64,000 nt of DNA, taken from assembly GCF_004342005.1 (NCBI RefSeq), contig NZ_SMBX01000006.1, positions 158,995 to 222,994 on the forward strand, written 5' to 3'. A model generated the notes under the pieces. That model searched no databases, was not told the DNA's origin, and worked only from the letters and a program-made list of their open reading frames with translations. Positions 28,096 to 36,830 of the stretch are shown piece by piece (the first letter of the stretch is position 1; every line of letters begins with the position of its first letter). A program made the translations under genes and the position numbers. Origin of the DNA: Paracandidimonas soli (GTDB lineage Bacteria > Pseudomonadota > Gammaproteobacteria > Burkholderiales > Burkholderiaceae_B).

Positions 28096-29262
28096 ATGAA
28101 AATCGCGGATATCCGCTGCAGTTTGCACCGGCACGAGATCGACCTGCCGGGAATTGGAAAATCGATTGAAAGCCGCATGTTCGTGTTCGTCGAGGTAGAG
28201 ACGGACGACGGCCTTTCGGGTTTTGGCATCACCGGCTCTATGCTGCCGTGGGCGGTGATGGCATGCATCGAGCATCATCTCAAGCCCGCGCTGGTGGGCA
28301 TGGACGTGCTGCATACTGATGCTATCCATGCCAAGGTGTGGAAGCAGCTGAACAGCCGTACCTATACCGGCGTGATCTCCAATGCCTTGTCGGCCGTGGA
28401 CATCGCGCTGTGGGATATCCGGGGCAAGAAGGAAAACCGTTCCGTGCACGAGCTGCTGGGCGGCTATCGCGACTGGGCGCCCACCTATGCCACGTTCGGC
28501 TATCCTTTCTTCGACGAGGACCAGTTGGCCGAGTATGCGCGCAAGTTCATCGCCGATGGCCATCGCATGTTGAAGATGGTGGTGGGGGGCGAGCCCACGC
28601 GCACCTGGCGCGATGACGTGCGGCGCGTGCGTGCCGCGCGCGAGGCTGCCGGCCCCGACGTAGCGCTGATGATCGACGCTAACTGCTATTTCGATCCGAA
28701 CGAGGCGCGGCTCCTGTGCCGCGAGATCGAGGACTGCAATGTGCACTGGTTCGAAGAACCGCTGCATCAGAACGATGCGCGGGCGCTGGCGGACTTGCGT
28801 GCGCATACCTCCATTCCGATCGCTGCCGGCCAGATGGAGGGTCACCGATGGCGCTACCGCGAACTGGTGGTGAATCATTCGGTCGATGTGCTGCAGCCCA
28901 ATGTGCTGTACAACGGGGGCTTCACCGAGTCGCTGAAGGTGGCGCACATGGCGCAAGCCTTCAACCTGCCTCTGGCCAACGGCGGCGGCTGGCCCATCTT
29001 CAACATGCATCTGCTGTGCGGGGTGCTCAATGGCGGGCCGGTCGAATTTCATTACGGCATGTGGCAGACGGGGCGCCATTTCTTCGACGGTACTCCCGAT
29101 CCAGTGGATGGCCGCATGCAGTTGTCGGGCCGTCCAGGCCTAGGTTTCACACCCAACCGCGATCACCTGCGCGATGCACGGATCACGGATCCCCAGAAAA
29201 GCCGCTTCGACGGCCGCGACGGGCATGGCTATTTGTTGCGCGACGCCATCGGCCGTCCCTAA
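28096..29262 (+). CDS. mandelate racemase/muconate lactonizing (enolase superfamily) enzyme
   Basis: The 388-residue enzyme has the N-terminal capping domain and a TIM barrel with the metal ligands in LMIDANCYF (Asp) and HWFEEPL (Glu), then IPIAAGQMEGHRW (Glu region). A lysine is in HRMLKMVVGG on the second strand. The base histidine of true mandelate racemase is not evident at PLANGGGWP. It would abstract a proton next to a carboxylate, as in sugar-acid dehydration or racemisation. Next to a TctCBA transporter it likely handles the imported acid. Confidence 0.9.
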   Translation: MKIADIRCSLHRHEIDLPGIGKSIESRMFVFVEVETDDGLSGFGITGSMLPWAVMACIEHHLKPALVGMDVLHTDAIHAKVWKQLNSRTYTGVISNALSAVDIALWDIRGKKENRSVHELLGGYRDWAPTYATFGYPFFDEDQLAEYARKFIADGHRMLKMVVGGEPTRTWRDDVRRVRAAREAAGPDVALMIDANCYFDPNEARLLCREIEDCNVHWFEEPLHQNDARALADLRAHTSIPIAAGQMEGHRWRYRELVVNHSVDVLQPNVLYNGGFTESLKVAHMAQAFNLPLANGGGWPIFNMHLLCGVLNGGPVEFHYGMWQTGRHFFDGTPDPVDGRMQLSGRPGLGFTPNRDHLRDARITDPQKSRFDGRDGHGYLLRDAIGRP

Positions 29263-29285
29263 CGCATCTATTGGAGGAGACATCA

Positions 29286-30278
29286 ATGAAAGACACTAAT
29301 CAATATATCCGTTCCACTTCCGCCATGCGCAGGCTGGTCCTGCATGGCCTGCTCGGCGCCGCGCTGGGGCTGGGCGCGGCAGCGCCGGCCGCGGCGGCCG
29401 ACTATCCGGAGAAGAACATACGCTTTGTGATCCCTTTCGGAGCCGGAGGCGGCAGCGACGTGCTGGCGCGCACCATCGGCGGCGTCATCAAGGACCTCAA
29501 CCTGACGCCGGTGGACTTCATCTACGAGAACCTCCCGGGCAGCAGCGGTGCGCGCGGCTACCGCGACGTGGCTCGCCGCCAGGGCGACGCCTATCAACTG
29601 GCCACCGTCAGCGTCAGCTTCTTCACCACGCCGCTGCTGGGCGGAGCGCCGTTCAAGCTGGAAGACTTCACGCCGGTGTCTGCCATTGCCATGTCGCCGT
29701 ACGTGCTGGTGGTCCGTCCCGACAGCAAGATCCAGAAGCTGGAGGACCTGAAGGAACAGGAACGCCTGACCACTGGCTCTGTCGGCGTGGTGTCCGATGC
29801 GCGCCTGCTCGCGGACATGATGAGCGAGGAAATGAAGGTGCGTGTGGACGTGGTGCCGTTCGACGGCGAGGGCGAGATCATCACCGGCGTGCTGGGCGGC
29901 CACATCGACTTCATGTGGGGCAACCTGGGTGAAATCCTGCCGCAGATCGAGGCCGGTACGATGCGGGCCATCGCGGTCAGCACCGGCGAGCGCCTGGCGG
30001 CGCTGTCGGACGTGCCTTCCTTCAAGGAAAAGGGCTATGACGTCGAGCATGTGATGCTGCGCGGCGTGGTGATGCCCAAGGGCGTGCCCGACGATGTCGT
30101 GAAGTACTGGGAGGGCGTGTTCGAGAAGGTGGCCGCCAGCGACCTGTGGAGGGAGCGCTATCTGGACCGTTTCAAGGAACAGCCGCGCTACGAGGGCGCC
30201 GAGCAGTTCGCCAAGTCGCTCAAGCAGACTCGGGACGACTACGCTGCGATCCTGAAGAAGCTGGATCTGTTGAAATAA
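29286..30278 (+). CDS. tripartite tricarboxylate transporter substrate-binding protein (Bug/TctC)
   Basis: This 330-residue periplasmic protein has a signal peptide (LLGAALGLGAAAPAAAA-DYP) and the Bug family hallmarks: IRFVIPFGAGGGSDVLARTI, an ENLPGSSGARGYRDVA segment and the late MWGNLGEILPQIEAGTMRAIAVS region, cited in part. It captures a carboxylate for TctAB. ATG 29286 follows GGAGGAG. A strong hairpin separates it from tctB. Bug proteins are hugely expanded in Bordetella-type genomes. Confidence 0.94.
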   Translation: MKDTNQYIRSTSAMRRLVLHGLLGAALGLGAAAPAAAADYPEKNIRFVIPFGAGGGSDVLARTIGGVIKDLNLTPVDFIYENLPGSSGARGYRDVARRQGDAYQLATVSVSFFTTPLLGGAPFKLEDFTPVSAIAMSPYVLVVRPDSKIQKLEDLKEQERLTTGSVGVVSDARLLADMMSEEMKVRVDVVPFDGEGEIITGVLGGHIDFMWGNLGEILPQIEAGTMRAIAVSTGERLAALSDVPSFKEKGYDVEHVMLRGVVMPKGVPDDVVKYWEGVFEKVAASDLWRERYLDRFKEQPRYEGAEQFAKSLKQTRDDYAAILKKLDLLK

Positions 30279-30286
30279 AGCGGGAT

Positions 30287-30315
30287 AGAGCGGGCGGCCT
30301 TTGGCCGCCCGCTCT
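30287..30315 (+). promoter_or_regulatory. intercistronic hairpin between tctC and tctB
   Basis: The 13-bp perfect stem AGAGCGGGCGGCC/GGCCGCCCGCTCT with loop TTT lacks a T tail, so it is probably not a full terminator. Such hairpins after binding-protein genes stabilise the upstream message and lower expression of the membrane subunits. Confidence 0.6.
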
Positions 30316-30342
30316 GCCTGCGCATCCCGGCATAACGCTATC

Positions 30343-30810
30343 ATGAACATTCATACCCTGGATAAAGTATTTGCCCTGCTGCTGTTCCTGCTGGGGATCT
30401 ACATCACGACGACATCCGTCGAGTACGGCTACATGCAGGGCACCACGCCCGGACCCGGCTTCTTTCCGTTCTGGGTGGGGCTGCTGATCGCCGGTCTGAG
30501 CCTCGTCAATGTCGTGCGCAGCATCGCCCGGCGCGAGACGCTCGACAATGAGATCGATGTGCCCGGCGTCATCAAGTCGGTCATCATTTCCCTGCTGTTG
30601 CTGGCTTTCGTGATGTTCAGCGAAGAGATCGGCATGCTGCTGGGCTGCTTCATTCTGGTGCTGCTCATTGCCTGGGTCATCCAGCCGCGCTGGAGCCGCA
30701 CGTTCACGCTGAAAATCGTCGCCACCGCCGTACTGTTTCCCTTGCTGGCGTATCTGGTTTTCGGCGTTTATCTCAACGTGCCGGTCCCGCTGGGGACGTG
30801 GTTCTCATAG
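30343..30810 (+). CDS. tripartite tricarboxylate transporter small membrane subunit TctB
   Basis: This 155-residue protein has four hydrophobic helices and the family signature TTPGPGFFPFWVGLLIAGLSLV after the first helix. It pairs with TctA to make the permease. It is followed 46 bp later by tctA in the same direction; the starts suggest one operon. Confidence 0.93.
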   Translation: MNIHTLDKVFALLLFLLGIYITTTSVEYGYMQGTTPGPGFFPFWVGLLIAGLSLVNVVRSIARRETLDNEIDVPGVIKSVIISLLLLAFVMFSEEIGMLLGCFILVLLIAWVIQPRWSRTFTLKIVATAVLFPLLAYLVFGVYLNVPVPLGTWFS

Positions 30811-30856
30811 TCCCGTCCACGCATAAACGACAGAACAGAAATCAGGAGCAGACAAC

Positions 30857-32359
30857 GTGGAATCCCTATCGCTTTTAATCGGAGGCATCGCCGACGCACT
30901 GACAGTCTCGGTGCTGGTCGCGACGCTGGTGGGCGTACTGGTGGGCCTGCTGGTGGGCGTGCTGCCAGGCCTGGGGCCGGCGGCGGGCACAGCCATCATG
31001 CTGCCGGTGGCCATCAGCTTTGGCGGCGTCGAGGCTATCGCGGGCCTGGGCGGCATTTATTACGGTGCCATGTTCGGCGGCGCTGTGACTTCGATTCTAT
31101 TGGGCATCCCGGGGGAGTCTGCCTCCGTGATGACAGTCATCGATGGACATGCCATGGCCAAGCAGGGCCGGGCTGGCGAGGCGCTGGGCGTGAGCGTGTT
31201 TTCGTCGTTCATTGGCGGCATGCTGGGGCTGGTATTCATGTCTTTCCTGGCTGTCACCATCGCCAGCGTGGCGCTGAAGTTCGGTCCGACCGAGATGACG
31301 GCGGTGATGGTGTTCGCCTTCTCCCTGGTCAGCGTGCTTGGCGGGCGCAATATGATCAAGGGCTTCGTGGCCTTGTTCATCGGCATCTGGATCGGCATGA
31401 TCGGCATGGATCCCGTCGGCGGGCCGATGCGCTATACCTTCGGCCAGGTCGACCTGATCGACGGCGTGGACTTCACGATCATCGCCGTGGGCATCTTCGG
31501 CCTGTCCGAAATCTTCCTGAGCCTTTCCGACAAGGCCAGCAGTGCGTCGAGCATGATGACCTACAGCTTCCGCCAGCTGCTGCCGCGCGTCGGCCACATG
31601 ATCCGCTGCAAGACGGCGGTGGCTGTCGGTTCGGTGATTGGCTTCGTCATCGGCGTGCTGCCCGGCGTGGGCACTACCGCGGCAACGATGCTGGCGTATG
31701 CGGTGGCGAAGAAGATCGCGCCCAACGCCGAGGAATTCGGCCATGGAGCGATGGAAGGCGTGGCCGCGCCCGAGGCTTCCAACAACAGCGCGGCCTATGT
31801 ATCCATGGTGCCGATGTTCACGCTGGGCATTCCCGGGTCGGCGACCACCGCCATCATGCTGGGAGGCCTGCTGATGATAGGCCTGCAGCCGGGCCCGCTG
31901 CTGTTCCAGAACCACCCCGACTTCGTCTGGACGGTGTTCGGCAGCTTCTGGCTGGGCAACGTGATGCTGCTGGTATTGACGCTGCTGCTGATCCCTTTCC
32001 TGGCAAGCATCGTGTTCGTGTCCACGGCCATCCTGTATCCGGTCATCATCGGCTTCATTCTGTTCGGTGTGTTCTCCATCGATTATTCGATGTCGGATGT
32101 GCTTATCGCCCTGTTGGCGGGCGTCGTGGGCTACGTGATGCTGAAGCTGGACTATTCGCCGGTGCCGCTGGTGCTGGGCCTGGTGCTGGGGCCGCTGCTG
32201 GAAAACAATATCCGCCGGACCATGATCCTGTCCGAAGGCAAGCTGTCGGTCTTCTTCGAGCGCCCCATCGCTCTGCTGTTCTTTGTGGCTGCCGCGCTGG
32301 TGATCGTGGCCCCGCTATTCATTCGCAAGCTGCGGAAAAAGGACCTGGCCGCCACCTGA
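30857..32359 (+). CDS. tripartite tricarboxylate transporter large permease TctA
   Basis: This 500-residue permease has about twelve helices and the TctA motifs LVGVLPGLGPAAGTAIMLP, YYGAMFGGAVTSILLGIPGE and GVAAPEASNNSAAYVSMVPM. The start is a GTG at 30857 with GGAG 9 nt upstream; no ATG fits. Uptake of a carboxylate driven by the proton or sodium gradient, delivered by the upstream Bug protein, is the family role. Confidence 0.95.
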   Translation: MESLSLLIGGIADALTVSVLVATLVGVLVGLLVGVLPGLGPAAGTAIMLPVAISFGGVEAIAGLGGIYYGAMFGGAVTSILLGIPGESASVMTVIDGHAMAKQGRAGEALGVSVFSSFIGGMLGLVFMSFLAVTIASVALKFGPTEMTAVMVFAFSLVSVLGGRNMIKGFVALFIGIWIGMIGMDPVGGPMRYTFGQVDLIDGVDFTIIAVGIFGLSEIFLSLSDKASSASSMMTYSFRQLLPRVGHMIRCKTAVAVGSVIGFVIGVLPGVGTTAATMLAYAVAKKIAPNAEEFGHGAMEGVAAPEASNNSAAYVSMVPMFTLGIPGSATTAIMLGGLLMIGLQPGPLLFQNHPDFVWTVFGSFWLGNVMLLVLTLLLIPFLASIVFVSTAILYPVIIGFILFGVFSIDYSMSDVLIALLAGVVGYVMLKLDYSPVPLVLGLVLGPLLENNIRRTMILSEGKLSVFFERPIALLFFVAAALVIVAPLFIRKLRKKDLAAT

Positions 32360-32377
32360 ACGCGCAGTATCTCGCCG

Positions 32378-32409
32378 CGCCCTTCCGGTTCTGTCGGAAG
32401 GGCGTTTTC
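32378..32409 (+). terminator. terminator of the tct operon
   Basis: A 10-bp perfect stem CGCCCTTCCG/CGGAAGGGCG with loop GTTCTGT is followed by TTTTCTT, 18 bp after the tctA stop. Confidence 0.9.
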
Positions 32410-32453
32410 TTGCGAGCTTGGAGTCCGCTCTTGCTGCATCCGACGCTGATATG

Positions 32454-33383
32454 TCAGGGCTGGCTGGTACGCTGGAAGGCGCTATGCGTCGATATGAGCA
32501 GCGGCAGCATCAGGATGAGTATGGCCAGCAGACGCATCACGATGATCTGGCTCACCTGCATGCCATCGGCCAGATTCAGTTGACCGCTCCAGGCGAAAGT
32601 CATGAGCCACAGGCTGAACGCCAGCGTCAGCAGGGAAGTGGAAAAAACGGAGTAGCGCGCGGCACACCAGAGCAGCGCCAGCAAGGGAAGCAGCGTCATG
32701 GCCTCGGGCGTGCCGATATGGATGCCCAGGACGGCAAGGGCGCACAGCAAGAACAGGGGCAGCAGATTACCCTTCGAGCGCGTCCCGTACGGCGCTGGGC
32801 TCCTGAGCAGTTCCCGCCATCGGGACGGGTCGGGGATGGTCAGCATGGCGGGCAATATGGCGATGAAGTTCAACAGCTCGTTGCTGAACCACAGGCTGAA
32901 GCCGGCCAGCGACGATAGGCCGATGATGAAAGGGGCCGAGCCGGCGCCCGCGATAGCCCCCGCCAGTGCGGCGCCTATCGAAATCACGACCAGGCGCAAC
33001 ATGGAGCTGGGCTGCGCCAGCTTGCGATGGATGGATGGTTGCATCTGGGATAGAAGATAGCCTGCGGCGATACCCACCATGTGCGATGAAGTCAGCCACA
33101 ACGTGGACAGCATGGTGCTTTCGACGATCAGGTCCGCGATGCACAGGCCGGCTGTAGCCGCCAGCCAGCCATGGATATCAGCTAGCCGCGGCCAGCGCAG
33201 GAACAGGCCGAGCAGCAGGGCGTTGGCGGGCCAGAACAAGGCCAGCGCGCCATGGGGGCGCGTCAGTATGCCCAGCAGCGCCGCAAGCAGCGCGCAGCAA
33301 AAGACCAGGATGGTTTCGCCCGCGATCCGCCATTCGGTCGGAGGAGTGGGGGCGTGCGGTGGATTAGTGTGCGTGCTGTGCAT
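32454..33383 (-). CDS. MASE1-like membrane sensor domain without output domain
   Basis: This 309-residue protein is membrane-embedded, with about eight helices. FWPANALLLGLFLRWPRLADIHGWLAA matches the MASE1 pattern (cited in part), followed by SHMVGIAAGYLLS and GFSLWFSNELLNFIAILPAML. MASE1 normally carries a GGDEF, kinase or similar output domain; here the frame stops straight after the last helix at 32454 with SAFQRTSQP. ATG at 33383 is chosen because upstream codons are AT-rich and unrelated. It may be a stand-alone sensor or a truncated one. It is the last chromosomal gene before the prophage. Confidence 0.7.
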   Translation of the reverse strand: MHSTHTNPPHAPTPPTEWRIAGETILVFCCALLAALLGILTRPHGALALFWPANALLLGLFLRWPRLADIHGWLAATAGLCIADLIVESTMLSTLWLTSSHMVGIAAGYLLSQMQPSIHRKLAQPSSMLRLVVISIGAALAGAIAGAGSAPFIIGLSSLAGFSLWFSNELLNFIAILPAMLTIPDPSRWRELLRSPAPYGTRSKGNLLPLFLLCALAVLGIHIGTPEAMTLLPLLALLWCAARYSVFSTSLLTLAFSLWLMTFAWSGQLNLADGMQVSQIIVMRLLAILILMLPLLISTHSAFQRTSQP

Positions 33384-33662
33384 GATGAAAGCAAAGAGGG
33401 CCCGGCATACATGCTTTGCATACTGATAGCTGACAGTGCGCTGCATGTTCCATATAAAGTGGAAATCAACTGACGTTTTGTTACTTTTGAATTTCTGTTG
33501 CTTTACAAAATTTGACGTAGGCTCAGGAATCAATCCCTGCCGTTTTGCGGAAGGGCAGATGACTTGGTATTGCTATCAAATGAAACACAATGTTTAATTT
33601 TATATGAACAATATTTCCTTGCGTGCAAGGTGATGGAATTTTTATGCGGGCGAAGACAGCAT
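33384..33662. other. AT-rich intergenic stretch before the tRNA gene
   Basis: This is clearly lower in GC than the surroundings, with no coding frame I believe in. It holds a short palindrome CCTTGC-GT-GCAAGG (33617-33630). The low GC may reflect old transfer near the tRNA integration hot spot. Confidence 0.4.
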
Positions 33663-33692
33663 TTGGCGCGACAGAATGATTTCTGCTATGAT
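33663..33692 (+). promoter_or_regulatory. promoter of tRNA-Ser
   Basis: TTGGCG (33663-33668), an 18-bp spacer and TATGAT (33687-33692) precede the mature tRNA 5' end by about 40 bp. Confidence 0.55.
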
Positions 33693-33733
33693 GCTCGACT
33701 ATGCTGAAATCGCAACGGTTCCGGCGTAGTCGC

Positions 33734-33824
33734 GGACAGGTGGCAGAGTGGTCGAATGTACCTGACTCGAAATCAGGCGTACGTGATAAGCGTACCGTGG
33801 GTTCGAATCCCACCCTGTCCGCCA
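33734..33824 (+). tRNA. tRNA-Ser(CGA)
   Basis: The acceptor stem GGACAGG/CCTGTCC, a long serine-type variable arm, the T-loop GGTTCGAATCC, discriminator G and an encoded CCA are all present. The anticodon loop CTCGAAA gives anticodon CGA (reads UCG). The 91-nt length with the extra arm is typical for tRNA-Ser. The phage integrase gene ends 15 bp after the CCA, marking this as the attachment site. Confidence 0.97.
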
Positions 33825-33838
33825 TTTAGTCAATGATA

Positions 33839-34909
33839 TCAAGCTGCTACGGCAACAAGGGCGCAATCCTCGTTGCCGTTTTTTTGTGCTTGCTCTTGGT
33901 CGTGTGACCAAAACGTGACCGCCCCGGCGTGGCTGGCTAAGTGGCTGGGAGCCAGGTGTGCGTACTTCATCACCATCTCCAGCGTCTCCCATCCTCCCAA
34001 CTGTTGCAGCACCAGCAAGGGCGTTCCTGCCTGTGCGTGCCAGCTTGCCCAGGTGTGCCGGATGTCGTGAAACCGGAAATTCTGGATTCCCGCATCGGTG
34101 ACCGATTGGCGGAACATACGGTCATCGCCACCGCGAATGCGCCGACCGTTGCGCATAAGCACGTAGCGCCCGTCAGCGCCTTTCCTGCGCTGCAGGACGG
34201 CCATGGCATCATCGTTTAGTGGGATCGTGCGTGATCGTCCGGACTTCGCCCGGTCGGCATCAACCCAGGCCGTTCTGGCTGGTAGGTTCACGTGAGACCA
34301 TTCCAGCCCGTAGATTTCATCCTCACGCATGCCTGTGGCGAAACCCAAAATGCAGGCGTCGCGCAGCCATTCTTGCGGAACGGTCTGGATCAGCTTTGCG
34401 GCCTCGCCACGTGGTATCCAGCGGACGCGGCGTTTAGGCTCCGGCAATGCTGGCAACTGCGGCGCCCGGGCAATCCAGCCCCAGGCGGCGCACATGTTGA
34501 GCATGGTGCGGATGCAGGCCAGGTAACGGTTCTTTGTTGCTGGCGTCAGCGGTTCCGGGCCACGCTTCTTGTACGTCTTGTGAGTGGGCAGGGCGTCCAG
34601 CACGTGAGCGGTCGAGATATTGGCAACCGGTATTCGGCCTAGGTGTTGCCGCCAGTATTCAACGTAGCGCACCTTGGACTCGTAGTCGGCTTGTCCTTCG
34701 TATGCCGCCAGAAATCGTAGTGCGGCCTCGTCGTAGCTGCGGTCGGCCTGTTCGCCTAATTTATGTTGTCGCCAGAGCTGGGCTTTCAGGCGGTCGTGAT
34801 ATTCCTGCGCTGCTTTTTTGTCCGGCGTGCCAGTAGAGCGTCTAATTCGCTGGCCGCTTGGCGTGCGGAAATCGATCCACCAAACCCCATTACGTTGTCG
34901 GATTGGCAT
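33839..34909 (-). CDS. int: phage tyrosine integrase
   Basis: This 356-residue recombinase has an N-terminal arm-type domain (MPIRQRNGVWWIDF), a SAM-like core-binding domain and a catalytic domain. All active residues are visible: R195 in TGMRED, K222 in AKSGR, H281-x-x-R284 in HDIRHTWASW, W307 in LGGW and nucleophile Y316 in VMKYAHL. It catalyses attP/attB exchange at the adjacent tRNA-Ser. The upstream xis-like frame overlaps its first 124 bp. Confidence 0.97.
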   Translation of the reverse strand: MPIRQRNGVWWIDFRTPSGQRIRRSTGTPDKKAAQEYHDRLKAQLWRQHKLGEQADRSYDEAALRFLAAYEGQADYESKVRYVEYWRQHLGRIPVANISTAHVLDALPTHKTYKKRGPEPLTPATKNRYLACIRTMLNMCAAWGWIARAPQLPALPEPKRRVRWIPRGEAAKLIQTVPQEWLRDACILGFATGMREDEIYGLEWSHVNLPARTAWVDADRAKSGRSRTIPLNDDAMAVLQRRKGADGRYVLMRNGRRIRGGDDRMFRQSVTDAGIQNFRFHDIRHTWASWHAQAGTPLLVLQQLGGWETLEMVMKYAHLAPSHLASHAGAVTFWSHDQEQAQKNGNEDCALVAVAA

Positions 34910-35121
34910 GTGTCTGTACTCCTGTGCGTGCCAACCGACGCTATCCGAGTGACGTTGTAGCGCGGCTGGCTAAGTTCCGCAAGCCTGGATGGCCAGATCC
35001 TCCAGATACGGGATCCGGGCAGGCGGAAGCCCAACTCATGGCGGCGGGCAAAAATTGTTTGATAGGAAAGGTTCAGCCGCTCGGCGGCTTCTTTGAGGGT
35101 GAGGGCTTTTTCGTCGTTCAC
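34786..35121 (-). CDS. excisionase-like HTH protein
   Basis: This 111-residue basic protein starts at a GTG (35121) with GGGAGG 6 nt upstream. The N-terminal half is an AlpA/MerR-like winged HTH (LTLKEAAERLNLSYQTIFARRHELGF) of the excisionase type. The C-terminal half runs for 124 bp in a different frame over the start of int, like but longer than the lambda xis-int overlap. It probably bends attachment-site DNA to favour excision. Regulated with the rest of the PL operon. Confidence 0.75.
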   Translation of the reverse strand: MNDEKALTLKEAAERLNLSYQTIFARRHELGFRLPGSRIWRIWPSRLAELSQPRYNVTRIASVGTHRSTDTCQSDNVMGFGGSISARQAASELDALLARRTKKQRRNITTA

Positions 35122-35123
35122 GA

Positions 35124-35252
35124 TCAACCTCCCGGCAGATGCCGATCCAGGCGGCGAATCGCCGCATCGCAGAGCTTGCGCAGGCCCATCAACGGCCCCA
35201 TAAGCATGATCCGGGCGGCGGTGCCGAGCACCCATTTGGCGTCTGATTTCAT
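35124..35252 (-). CDS. small phage protein, 42 residues
   Basis: ATG at 35252 to TGA at 35124-35126 encodes a short basic peptide starting MKSDAKWVLGTAARIMLMGP with an amphipathic, partly hydrophobic middle. It sits tightly between neighbours: the start overlaps the preceding gene's stop region and the end is 2 bp from the xis start, and its final codons carry the xis Shine-Dalgarno. It could be membrane-active. Not recognised. Confidence 0.55.
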   Translation of the reverse strand: MKSDAKWVLGTAARIMLMGPLMGLRKLCDAAIRRLDRHLPGG

Positions 35253-35554
35253 TGTTCGCTCCCTGCCGCCCGTGCGGCAAGTTCGCCGGCGAGAAAGTCG
35301 TCATAGTCCCGGCCTTCGGCGTGGGCGCGAATCCAGCGCTCATACTCGGCGGCCACCTCGGCGTTTGTGGAATCCTGCCAGCTGACCTGGGCGGCGATGT
35401 TGTTCCGCTCGATCTCCTGGCCAGCATCGATGCCAGCGCGCCAGTCTGGTTGCTGTTCTGCTCTGAGCGCCTTGATCTCGGCTGCAGCCTCCCGCATGAT
35501 GTCGCTTGTGGGAGTGGCGAGAAGGCGGTCTACGATGTCCGCTTTTTTACTCAT
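35249..35554 (-). CDS. hypothetical phage protein, 101 residues
   Basis: This acidic, helical protein (MSKKADIVDRLLATPTSDI; AAEIKALRAE; a segment SWQDSTNAEVAAEYERWIRA) resembles the short ead/Ea22-like accessory proteins of phage early operons in composition. I cannot assign a family. Its start overlaps the ParB-like gene stop by 8 bp, so it is co-translated. Confidence 0.65.
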   Translation of the reverse strand: MSKKADIVDRLLATPTSDIMREAAAEIKALRAEQQPDWRAGIDAGQEIERNNIAAQVSWQDSTNAEVAAEYERWIRAHAEGRDYDDFLAGELAARAAGSEQ

Positions 35555-36830
35555 GATGGGCCTCCTTCTGTTGCGGAATAAGCGGCCTGGTGCTCGGGTT
35601 GAGCTCCTCGCGCAGCCATCGGTAAAGGTGACGGCAGGCCTGCTGTGTCCTGTTGTGGTCTGGGTGCCTTTTCATGGCGTCGATAATGACCTCTTCCAGG
35701 TTCCGGGCGGCAGATAACAATGCGGCAGTTGCCGTCGAATAGGCCGGATCTGAAAGTGATGGGTAGCTTCCTCCGCCTCCGCCGGTGGGAAGCGAGTAAT
35801 TGACGCTGCTGCGCCAGCAGTCGTTTCTCCTCGCTATCCTGATTTCAAGCGCGGAGTTGAAAATTGGAGGGCTGTATATCGTCGCAACATCGACAAAGAC
35901 ACCGTGCTCGTTCGGTTGCATTTCTGGAACTATGCGCTCCCACTCCGAATTGCATTCATTGTGGTACCTCATGAGCTCGGCCAGGTGTTCGTCTATCCTG
36001 AGCAGGTCAATCGTTGATAGCTGCAAAATGCCTTTGCCGAAAGCTGGTTCTATTTCCTTTGGCGGCGTGGGCTGTTGATCATCAGGTTCTGCTGCAGGTG
36101 GCGATGAGGTGCGGGGTGGCGTCGGCAAGTGTTTTTTTGTTGCCTTCGACTTACCAGCGTCATGCGCAACCCTGACTGCCTCCTGCAGGCGCTTGGCTGC
36201 GGCCTCCGGATCGCTGCGCAGCTCTTGCATGGCGAGCGTGGCCGCGACCTGGCCGCTTGATACCAGGTCGCGGATGGGCTTCTCTGCGCCGACCAACAAC
36301 AGCAGGCCGTCGATGTAGTTCTTGCTGAATCCCAAGCGCTGCGCGATGGTTTTTTCGTCCAGGCCCATGCCGAGCAGCCGTTTGCACACCATGCCGATTT
36401 CCATCGGCGCGAGCGGCCGGCCTTCATTTGATTTCACGAGCGCTACTGTCAGGTCCTCCATCGAGGATCCTGCAGGCTTGATCACAACCGGCACGGTCTC
36501 TATGTTGTGGCCGCGCTCAATGGCACGCATGACGGCAGCAAGGCGGGTGTGTCCATCAATGACATAGATGATGTTCTCGCCGTCTTTGCGGGCCACGTAT
36601 CCGGCAATGGGGCGGTCAGAGTAGTAGCCGTTTTCGATAATCGATAGCGTGATCGACTCGATGTGCTCATCGTATTCCGGCGTATTCTGCCGTACGTTGA
36701 AGCCTTCCATGACATGCAGCAGTCGGGGATCGACTTGCCAGAGATCTGCCGATCTTGCGCCAGCGGACTTCATGGCTGCTTTTGTATTGCCACGCGCAGG
36801 CGCCGTGGTCAGATCGAGTTCAGCGTTCAT
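35547..36830 (-). CDS. ParB/Srx-fold DNA-binding protein
   Basis: This 427-residue protein has an N-terminal ParB-like domain (about residues 35-125; FNVRQNTPEYDEHIESITLSI and YVIDGHTRLAAVMRAIERG). The HTH region reads MGLDEKTIAQRLGFSKNYIDGLL, then come a proline-rich linker (TPPRTSSPPAAEPDDQQPTPP) and an unrelated C-terminal domain with a GGGGGS stretch. No parA is present, so plasmid-type partition is unlikely; it may be a nuclease-like or regulatory ParB paralogue. It overlaps the reverse transcriptase stop by 11 bp and is thus translated directly after it. Confidence 0.8.
   Translation of the reverse strand: MNAELDLTTAPARGNTKAAMKSAGARSADLWQVDPRLLHVMEGFNVRQNTPEYDEHIESITLSIIENGYYSDRPIAGYVARKDGENIIYVIDGHTRLAAVMRAIERGHNIETVPVVIKPAGSSMEDLTVALVKSNEGRPLAPMEIGMVCKRLLGMGLDEKTIAQRLGFSKNYIDGLLLLVGAEKPIRDLVSSGQVAATLAMQELRSDPEAAAKRLQEAVRVAHDAGKSKATKKHLPTPPRTSSPPAAEPDDQQPTPPKEIEPAFGKGILQLSTIDLLRIDEHLAELMRYHNECNSEWERIVPEMQPNEHGVFVDVATIYSPPIFNSALEIRIARRNDCWRSSVNYSLPTGGGGGSYPSLSDPAYSTATAALLSAARNLEEVIIDAMKRHPDHNRTQQACRHLYRWLREELNPSTRPLIPQQKEAHHE

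Noticed and set aside
33523..33825. 100-codon reverse frame starting MADRVGFEPTVRLSRTPD
   Set aside because: It is the antisense of the tRNA-Ser gene, a well-known false protein call.
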